The position numbers and the translations under genes were made by a program. The notes under the pieces were generated by a model that saw nothing but the letters and a program-made list of their open reading frames with translations, did not search any database and was not told the DNA's origin. Positions 60,232-64,000 of a DNA stretch of 64,000 bases are shown here, one piece after another. The first letter of the stretch is position 1, and the number at the start of each line of letters is the position of its first letter. The stretch is from Enterococcus sp. HY326 (GTDB lineage Bacteria; Bacillota; Bacilli; Lactobacillales; Enterococcaceae), in the NCBI RefSeq assembly GCF_026157065.1, contig NZ_JANLGQ010000007.1:1-64000 (forward strand), in the 5' to 3' direction.

Positions 60232-62904
60232 ATGCAAAAGAAAATGATGATTAATAATCAAGAATATAGTTATTTTAGCCTTAGAGAATTAGCTGCAAAA
60301 AATCAGGTAGAGCTTTCCCGACTACCTTATTCAATCAGAATCTTAATTGAAAATATTCTACGTCAGGAAACAGCAGAAGGCGAATTGGTCCTGCAGCAAT
60401 TACTACACTGGAATTTACCAGATACACATAAGGTAGAAATCCCATTTAAACCAGGTCGTGTTATTTTACAGGATTTAACTGGTGGCGCTGCTATTGTCGA
60501 TTTAGCCTCATTAAGAAAAGCTGTGAAGGACTTGGGCAAGGATCCAAAGGTAATTAATCCTGATATTCTAGTTGATTTGGTGATTGATCATTCCGTTCAA
60601 GTAGATTTTGCTGGCTCAACAGCGGCTTTTCAAAAAAATGAAGAACTCGAGTTCAAGCGCAACATGGAACGCTACCGCTTTTTCAAATGGGCGGAACAAT
60701 CCTTTGATAACTTTCGGGTCGTCCCTCCAGCAACTGGCATCGTACATCAGGTCAATCTTGAATATTTAGCAGACGTTGTTACAGAAAGAACGGTCGGCAA
60801 TGAAACTTTACTTTTCCCAGATACTTTAGTCGGCACCGATTCTCATACGACGATGATTAATGCTTTAGGCGTATTAGGCTGGGGCGTTGGCGGCATTGAA
60901 GCGGAAGCCGGCATGTTAGGACAACCATGCTACCTGAGCACACCAGATGTCATTGGCGTTCGCCTAGTTGGAAAATTGCAAAATGGTGCAACAGCAACAG
61001 ACCTTGCCTTAACTTTGACTAAAGTATTACGGGAGAAAAATGTTGTCGGCAAATTTGTCGAATACTTTGGTGAAGGCTTAGCTAATCTAACGGTATCCGA
61101 CCGCTCTGTTGTCGCTAATATGGCGCCAGAATACGGTGCTACCTGCGGATTTTTCCCCATTGACCAAGAAACCTTAAATTATTTAGCCTTCAGTGGTCGC
61201 AGCCAAGACCAACAAGAAATTATCGAAGCCTATGTAAAGGAAAATCTATTCTTCTATGACGCTACCAAAGAAGCTGACTATACAGACGTCATTGAATTAG
61301 ACTTAGCTGCTATCGAACCAAGTTTAGCTGGACCAAAAAGACCACAGGACCTGGTTCCTCTTTCAAAAGTCAAACAAGGTTTTATCGATTCCCTAAGCCT
61401 ACCAAATGGCAATAGCGGTTATGGTTTGCAGCCTGAAGAAGAAAATAAAAAAGCAGTAATCCACTACGCTGACGGAGAAGAAGAAACTATTGAAACCGGC
61501 GCTGTAGTGATTGCTTCAATTACAAGTTGTACCAACACAAGCAATCCATTTATCATGTTAAGCGCTGGCTTGCTAGCAAAAAATGCTGTTGAAAAAGGGC
61601 TAAAGGTCAAACGCTATGTGAAAACTTCTCTGTCGCCTGGTTCAAAAGTGGCGACGCGTTATTTCGAAGATGCTGGTCTATTACCTTACCTTGACCAATT
61701 AGGCTTTGATGTTATCGGCTACGGCTGTATGACTTGTGTCGGCAATTCTGGTCCGTTAGATCCCGCAATCAGCAAGACGATTCAAGACAATAACTTAGTC
61801 GTTTCAGCAGTTTTAAGCGGCAATCGGAATTTTGAAGGCCGCATTCATGCTGACGTCAAGGCAGGTTACTTAGCTGCCCCTCACTTGGTCATTGCCTACG
61901 CCTTAGCTGGAAATGTCAAAGTCGACTTAACACGGGAACCAATTGGCTATGACGATGCCGGAGCTCCAGTTTATCTAAAAGATATCATGCCTTCAAACGA
62001 AGAAGTTGAAAAATTAGTTGCCCAATATGTAAAAACTGATTTATATAAAGAAGAATATAGTTCTGTCTTTACCTCTAATCAGCATTGGAATGAAATCGAA
62101 GTCACTCCTTCAACTACCTATGAATGGGATGAGCACTCGACTTATATTGCCAACCCGCCATATTTTGATAATTTTGAAGAACAGGTTCATCCTATTACAC
62201 AATTAAAAAATCAGCGTGTTTTAGCAAAATTAGGGGATTCGATTACCACCGACCATCTGTCACCAGTTGGAGCTATTCCAATAAACTCACCTGCTGGTAA
62301 ATACTTAACGAAGCATGGCGTAGATCCACGGGCTTTCAATTCTTACGGTAGCCGCCGAGGCAATCATGAAGTGATGGTCAGAGGAACCTTAAATAATATT
62401 CGTCTACGAAATCAACTGGCCGATGGCAAAGAAGGCGGCTTTACCAACTATCTGCCAACAAATGAAATTATGCCGATTTACGATGCCAGCGAAAAATATT
62501 TAAAGGATCAAACTGGCTTATTAATCCTTGCAGGAGAGGACTATGGCATGGGCTCATCTAGAGACTGGGCAGCCAAAGGCGTTCGTCTTTTAGGTGTCAA
62601 TTCCGTGATTGCCAAGAGTTTCGAACGAATTCACCGTTCAAATCTCTTAATGATGGGCGTTTTACCACTACAGTTTTTAACAGGTGAAGATGCCGATAGC
62701 TTAGGATTAACTGGCGAAGAATCCTTTGACTTTTCAATTGATGATACTATTCAACCAAATGCTCTTATCACAGTTCGAGCAACAGATGACTCAGGCAACA
62801 TCAAAGAATTTGAAGTTACTGCTCGCTTTGAATCAGATACCGAAATCGATTATTATCGAAATAATGGCATTTTGCCGATGGTCTTGCGGGGGAAGGTCCA
62901 ATAG
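60232..62904 (+). CDS. acnA: Aconitate hydratase (AcnA type)
   Basis: An 890-residue aconitase that interconverts citrate, cis-aconitate and isocitrate. The [4Fe-4S] cysteines are C433 in SCTNTSNP and C499 and C502 in [32 protein letters not shown] near residue 203 and [10 protein letters not shown] near residue 775 are substrate-binding motifs. Length and domain order match bacterial AcnA/IRP1. TTGGAGG precedes the ATG. Many enterococci lack aconitase, so its presence beside PrpF and CitMHS points to a dedicated tricarboxylate role. No citrate synthase or isocitrate dehydrogenase is visible. Confidence 0.96.
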   Translation: MQKKMMINNQEYSYFSLRELAAKNQVELSRLPYSIRILIENILRQETAEGELVLQQLLHWNLPDTHKVEIPFKPGRVILQDLTGGAAIVDLASLRKAVKDLGKDPKVINPDILVDLVIDHSVQVDFAGSTAAFQKNEELEFKRNMERYRFFKWAEQSFDNFRVVPPATGIVHQVNLEYLADVVTERTVGNETLLFPDTLVGTDSHTTMINALGVLGWGVGGIEAEAGMLGQPCYLSTPDVIGVRLVGKLQNGATATDLALTLTKVLREKNVVGKFVEYFGEGLANLTVSDRSVVANMAPEYGATCGFFPIDQETLNYLAFSGRSQDQQEIIEAYVKENLFFYDATKEADYTDVIELDLAAIEPSLAGPKRPQDLVPLSKVKQGFIDSLSLPNGNSGYGLQPEEENKKAVIHYADGEEETIETGAVVIASITSCTNTSNPFIMLSAGLLAKNAVEKGLKVKRYVKTSLSPGSKVATRYFEDAGLLPYLDQLGFDVIGYGCMTCVGNSGPLDPAISKTIQDNNLVVSAVLSGNRNFEGRIHADVKAGYLAAPHLVIAYALAGNVKVDLTREPIGYDDAGAPVYLKDIMPSNEEVEKLVAQYVKTDLYKEEYSSVFTSNQHWNEIEVTPSTTYEWDEHSTYIANPPYFDNFEEQVHPITQLKNQRVLAKLGDSITTDHLSPVGAIPINSPAGKYLTKHGVDPRAFNSYGSRRGNHEVMVRGTLNNIRLRNQLADGKEGGFTNYLPTNEIMPIYDASEKYLKDQTGLLILAGEDYGMGSSRDWAAKGVRLLGVNSVIAKSFERIHRSNLLMMGVLPLQFLTGEDADSLGLTGEESFDFSIDDTIQPNALITVRATDDSGNIKEFEVTARFESDTEIDYYRNNGILPMVLRGKVQ

Positions 62905-62929
62905 CCCTTCCTTTCTAACATCAACTTCA

Positions 62930-62998
62930 AAAAACAACCCCATTAACGTTCAGGAAATCTTTCGGAAGATTCCTAAATGTTAATGGGGTTGTTTTTTG
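62930..62998 (+). terminator. Rho-independent terminator after acnA
   Basis: AAAACAACCCCATTAAC and GTTAATGGGGTTGTTTT form a long stem with inner pairs AGGAA/TTCCT and a T tail. Confidence 0.93.
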
Positions 62999-63118
62999 TT
63001 TATAGCTCTTCAGAATTACCAAACTGCTGCAAACGTAGTATATATGGATGACTAAAGATGCTTTGTAAGAAATAAGTAGTTAGATGGTGATTTATATATA
63101 ATAGTAGCAGATTGCTTT

Positions 63119-63895
63119 TTAAAACAATTCTAGCGTTTCCAAAGGAAGTAATCTTGCTGTGACTTTGCCAATGATTTGTTCAGTATTGATTAAGCCATAA
63201 TAACGACTATCTGTAGCGTATGGACGATTATCACCAAGGAGCAAATATTGATCCATCGGCACTGCTTGTTGGGAAATAATTTCCATGAGCGAAAAGTCCT
63301 CAGTAAATTGATGACCATTGCTCTGACTTTCATTTATTTCAGACACAATAAATTTTTCATCTATTGCCTGATCATTTACATATAGAGTGTCTTCACGGTA
63401 GGTTATCTTTTCACCGGGCAAGCCGATTACTCGTCTAACTTGAATGGCCTCCCCTCTTTTAAATGCCACAATATCAAAACGTTTTATATCAAAATTTTTT
63501 TGAAGTAAAACCAATTCGTCATTGCGCAAAGTAGGTGACATTCCATACCCTTGAACCTCTTTTAGGGATACGAAAGCTGAAGCAATCAGTGATGCTAGCA
63601 CAGCTGCTAACAATATGGCACCAAAAATCTCTTTCAGCAATCTTTTCCTTCTTCTCTTTTTATATTTAAATCGGCTTTTTTTTGACAAAATTGCTTTTTT
63701 CTTTTTTATTGCTAGTGAATTGTTCTTCTTAAGTTGTTTTCCCCTTTTTTTTAATGTAGGATTATCACTTATTCTAGTATTTTTCTTTTTTGCTACTTTT
63801 TTTTCACTACTTTGCTTTGTCGAGGCTGAGTTTAAAACTGGCTTTTGTTTATTTCTTTTAATATGTCTTTTCTGTCGATTAGTTGTTTTTCTCAT
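63119..63895 (-). CDS. Signal peptidase I homologue with substituted catalytic dyad
   Basis: A 258-residue type II membrane protein. An unusually long, Lys/Arg-rich N-terminus of about 85 residues precedes one membrane segment (GAILLAAVLASLIASAFV) and the S26 domain. The box B motif reads GYGMSPTL, so the catalytic Ser is Gly (G118). The box D motif reads QVRRVIGLPGE, so the general-base Lys is Arg (R154). LLLGDNRPYATDSRYYG (box E) is intact. The fold is thus kept but the Ser-Lys dyad is lost, as in the inactive SipA proteins that help pilus assembly in streptococci. Signal-peptide cleavage is unlikely. ATG 63895 follows AAAGG. Confidence 0.85.
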   Translation of the reverse strand: MRKTTNRQKRHIKRNKQKPVLNSASTKQSSEKKVAKKKNTRISDNPTLKKRGKQLKKNNSLAIKKKKAILSKKSRFKYKKRRRKRLLKEIFGAILLAAVLASLIASAFVSLKEVQGYGMSPTLRNDELVLLQKNFDIKRFDIVAFKRGEAIQVRRVIGLPGEKITYREDTLYVNDQAIDEKFIVSEINESQSNGHQFTEDFSLMEIISQQAVPMDQYLLLGDNRPYATDSRYYGLINTEQIIGKVTARLLPLETLELF

Positions 63896-63906
63896 GGAAA
63901 ACACCT

Positions 63907-64000
63907 TTATTCCTCAAGAAGAGCAGCTTCATCAACATTGTAAAAATCAAAAACTTGTTTTTCATAACTTTTTACTTTTTCAATGTCCTGTAAATATTCA
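63907..64000 (-). CDS. C-terminal end of an unidentified protein (partial)
   Basis: A frame open from the right edge ends at 63907-63909, ten bases before the signal-peptidase-like start. It encodes about 30 residues ending VFDFYNVDEAALLEE, acidic and without membrane segment. Its stop lies next to the ribosome site of the following gene, so the two are likely in one operon. I cannot name it from this fragment. Confidence 0.55.
   Translation of the reverse strand, partial: EYLQDIEKVKSYEKQVFDFYNVDEAALLEE

Overview
The window looks like the chromosome of a low-GC Bacillota lactic acid bacterium of the Enterococcus type. The evidence is a complete D-Ala-D-Ser type glycopeptide-resistance operon in the vanC order, an EfaCBA-like manganese ABC operon under DtxR-like operators, a gallate decarboxylase set (LpdC/B/D) closest in memory to Lactobacillus plantarum, a choice-of-anchor A surface protein, strong GGAG ribosome sites and frequent TTG/GTG starts. 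Species cannot be fixed from sequence alone. I saw no rRNA, tRNA or CRISPR array.

Layout. 0-0.7 kb: the tail of what looks like a large serine recombinase abuts a 5'-truncated metallophosphoesterase, suggesting the right end of an integrated element. 1-6.2 kb: CtpE-like P-type ATPase, YehR-like lipoprotein, MDR-family reductase and an unknown 200-aa protein. 6.6-12.1 kb: D-Ala-D-Ser ligase, VanXY, membrane-bound VanT racemase, VanR and VanS. 12.4-16.8 kb: acetyltransferase, Mn/Zn ABC transporter, BioY with a BirA-like operator, and a 55-aa membrane protein. 17.5-19.4 kb: serine/threonine-rich surface protein. 19.5-24.5 kb: lpdC-lpdB-lpdD, a DUF2922 protein, a LysR regulator and a histidine phosphatase. 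24.8-31 kb: photolyase with its DUF1722 partner, DUF1697 protein, and an SsuABC/TauABC-like ABC system with a polysaccharide deacetylase. 31-40.7 kb: two paralogous MalT-like LuxR regulators flank a processive GT2 synthase and a GH18/CBM5-12 protein.

40.8-53.7 kb is the most striking region. It encodes butyrate kinase, phosphate butyryltransferase, 3-hydroxybutyryl-CoA dehydrogenase, crotonase, thiolase, a CoA-transferase, a flavodiiron protein, an acyl-CoA dehydrogenase fused to the FAD domain of ETF-alpha and to rubredoxin, a FabK-like flavoprotein, a second acyl-CoA dehydrogenase lacking its usual catalytic glutamate, and a LysR regulator. No etfB or full etfA is present. The fusion next to a flavodiiron protein suggests a self-contained chain acyl-CoA -> FAD -> FAD -> rubredoxin -> di-iron -> O2, that is, short-chain acyl-CoA oxidation linked to oxygen reduction without a respiratory ETF-quinone oxidoreductase. 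LysR-type palindromes and CcpA-like cre sites around the cluster and the adjacent OFA-family transporter suggest joint control.

56.7-62.9 kb: a PrpF-family isomerase, a CitMHS transporter, a LysR regulator and aconitase form a probable aconitate/tricarboxylate uptake and conversion locus. The right edge holds a signal peptidase I homologue in which both catalytic dyad positions are substituted, preceded by the tail of an unidentified gene.
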